Shown in pieces: positions 5,012 through 5,661 of a stretch of DNA of 5,661 bases. The notes under the pieces are model-generated. The model saw nothing but the letters and a program-made list of their open reading frames with translations, did not search any database and had not been told where the DNA came from. Position numbers and translations under genes: made by a program. The DNA is taken from the NCBI GenBank assembly GCA_902463235.1, contig CABQER010000061.1, forward strand, positions 1 through 5,661, written 5' to 3'. Source of the DNA: an uncultured Faecalibacterium sp. (GTDB lineage Bacteria; Bacillota; Clostridia; Oscillospirales; Ruminococcaceae). The first letter of the stretch is position 1, and every line of letters starts with the position of its first letter.

Positions 5012-5626
5012 TTATTTTGCGGTGTTGATGAAGCTGCGGTTGTCCCACAGGTACTTGATGCCGGAAATGGCCGTCACGGCAGCCACCAGCCAGCACAGCA
5101 CCATGGAAATGCTGATTACCAGGATCTGCCGCGCCCCCTGCTCCGTGCCGGTAGCCGACATGCTTGCAATGGACATGCCGAAGAAGTAGAAGATGATGCT
5201 CAGCATCTGCAGCACAGTCTTCACCTTGCCCCACATATTGGCGGCGATCACCTTGCCGTCCTTGGCACCGGCGGCCACCATGCGCAGGCCGGACACGGCA
5301 AACTCGCGGGCCAGAATGATGCACAGCACCACCGGGCTGCATACGCCGTCCCGCATCATGTAAATGAAGGCCACCGTGGTGAGCAGTTTGTCGGCCAGCG
5401 GGTCGGCAAACTTGCCGAAGTCCGTTACCATGTTCCACTTGCGGGCCAGATGGCCGTCCAGAAAATCAGTAAAGCTGGCGGCAGCAAAGACGATGCCTGC
5501 GATCAGGTAATACGTCGGCTGGAAGGAGCCATCCGCGATGCCGCTCAGGCTGGTGAGGGACACAAAGACCATGAACACCGGCACCAGCAGGATGCGGGTC
5601 AAAGTGAGTTTATTGGGCAGATTCAT
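5012..5626 (-). CDS. pgsA: CDP-diacylglycerol--glycerol-3-phosphate 3-phosphatidyltransferase
   Basis: The 204-residue membrane protein makes phosphatidylglycerophosphate from CDP-diacylglycerol and sn-glycerol 3-phosphate, the committed step to phosphatidylglycerol and cardiolipin. The CDP-alcohol phosphotransferase signature is complete: Asp54, Asp57-Gly58, Ala61-Arg62, Gly71, Asp75 and Asp79, with the exact family spacing; the aspartates bind the metal and the nucleotide. MNLPNKLTLTRILLVPVF at the N-terminus and LAREFAVSGLR (105-115) are typical of PgsA rather than of phosphatidylserine or cardiolipin synthases of the same superfamily. Several hydrophobic helices span the whole chain. ATG at 5626 is preceded by GGAGG (5634-5638) at 7 nt. 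Only 35 bp upstream lie in the window, so the promoter or upstream operon partner is not visible. The gene appears intact and ends in a strong terminator. Confidence 0.95.
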   Translation of the reverse strand: MNLPNKLTLTRILLVPVFMVFVSLTSLSGIADGSFQPTYYLIAGIVFAAASFTDFLDGHLARKWNMVTDFGKFADPLADKLLTTVAFIYMMRDGVCSPVVLCIILAREFAVSGLRMVAAGAKDGKVIAANMWGKVKTVLQMLSIIFYFFGMSIASMSATGTEQGARQILVISISMVLCWLVAAVTAISGIKYLWDNRSFINTAK

Positions 5627-5661
5627 ACAGATTCCTCCAATTTGTTATTTTGCAACAGTAC

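Noticed and set aside
4570..5028. A 152-codon plus-strand open frame over the membrane protein gene and the pgsA terminator
   Set aside because: Antisense to the membrane protein, His/Gln-rich, and it crosses a terminator hairpin; the minus-strand frame has coherent transmembrane helices.

Overview
This window looks chromosomal and comes from a moderately GC-rich, low-redundancy Firmicute. Strong GGAGG ribosome sites, a TTG start, and the codon use and protein types suggest an Oscillospiraceae/Ruminococcaceae gut anaerobe, with Faecalibacterium as my best guess. That assignment rests on recall of the gene style and of the hairpin-rich intergenic repeats; it was not searched.

Layout. The left half (1-2500) is a minus-strand operon: an NAD(P)-dependent malic enzyme, then the alpha subunit and the cut-off beta subunit of a two-subunit class I fumarase (or L-tartrate dehydratase). 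Fumarate and malate are interconverted by the fumarase, and malate is decarboxylated to pyruvate by the malic enzyme. The malic enzyme and alpha genes are 15 nt apart, but a 138-bp hairpin-rich repeat separates alpha from beta. A related repeat fragment lies in the malic enzyme leader, and the two share an exact 14-mer just before the ribosome sites of the genes they precede.

The stretch 2501-2854 is a divergent control region. It holds an extended -10 promoter for the malate operon, a perfect 10-bp dyad in the middle, and a consensus TATAAT box for the rightward gene. That gene (2855-4012, +) encodes an exported or membrane-anchored protein. It has the FKBP-type isomerase domain and helical C-terminal part of trigger factor, but a signal/anchor segment replaces the ribosome-binding domain. 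It is probably an extracytoplasmic foldase and is the most interesting protein here.

Between this gene and the convergent next one, nearly the whole intergenic space (4026-4282) is one structured element: 26-nt perfect inverted repeats at the ends, enclosing two strong terminators, one for each strand. The right part holds two minus-strand genes, a six-helix membrane protein resembling the Pr6Pr/FAR-17a-AIG1 group (4285-4932) and phosphatidylglycerophosphate synthase pgsA (5012-5626). A bidirectional-looking terminator hairpin sits between them.

I saw no tRNA, rRNA, CRISPR array, phage gene or intact insertion sequence. No clearly new multi-gene system is present. The novelty candidates are the exported trigger-factor-like protein and the structured repeats.
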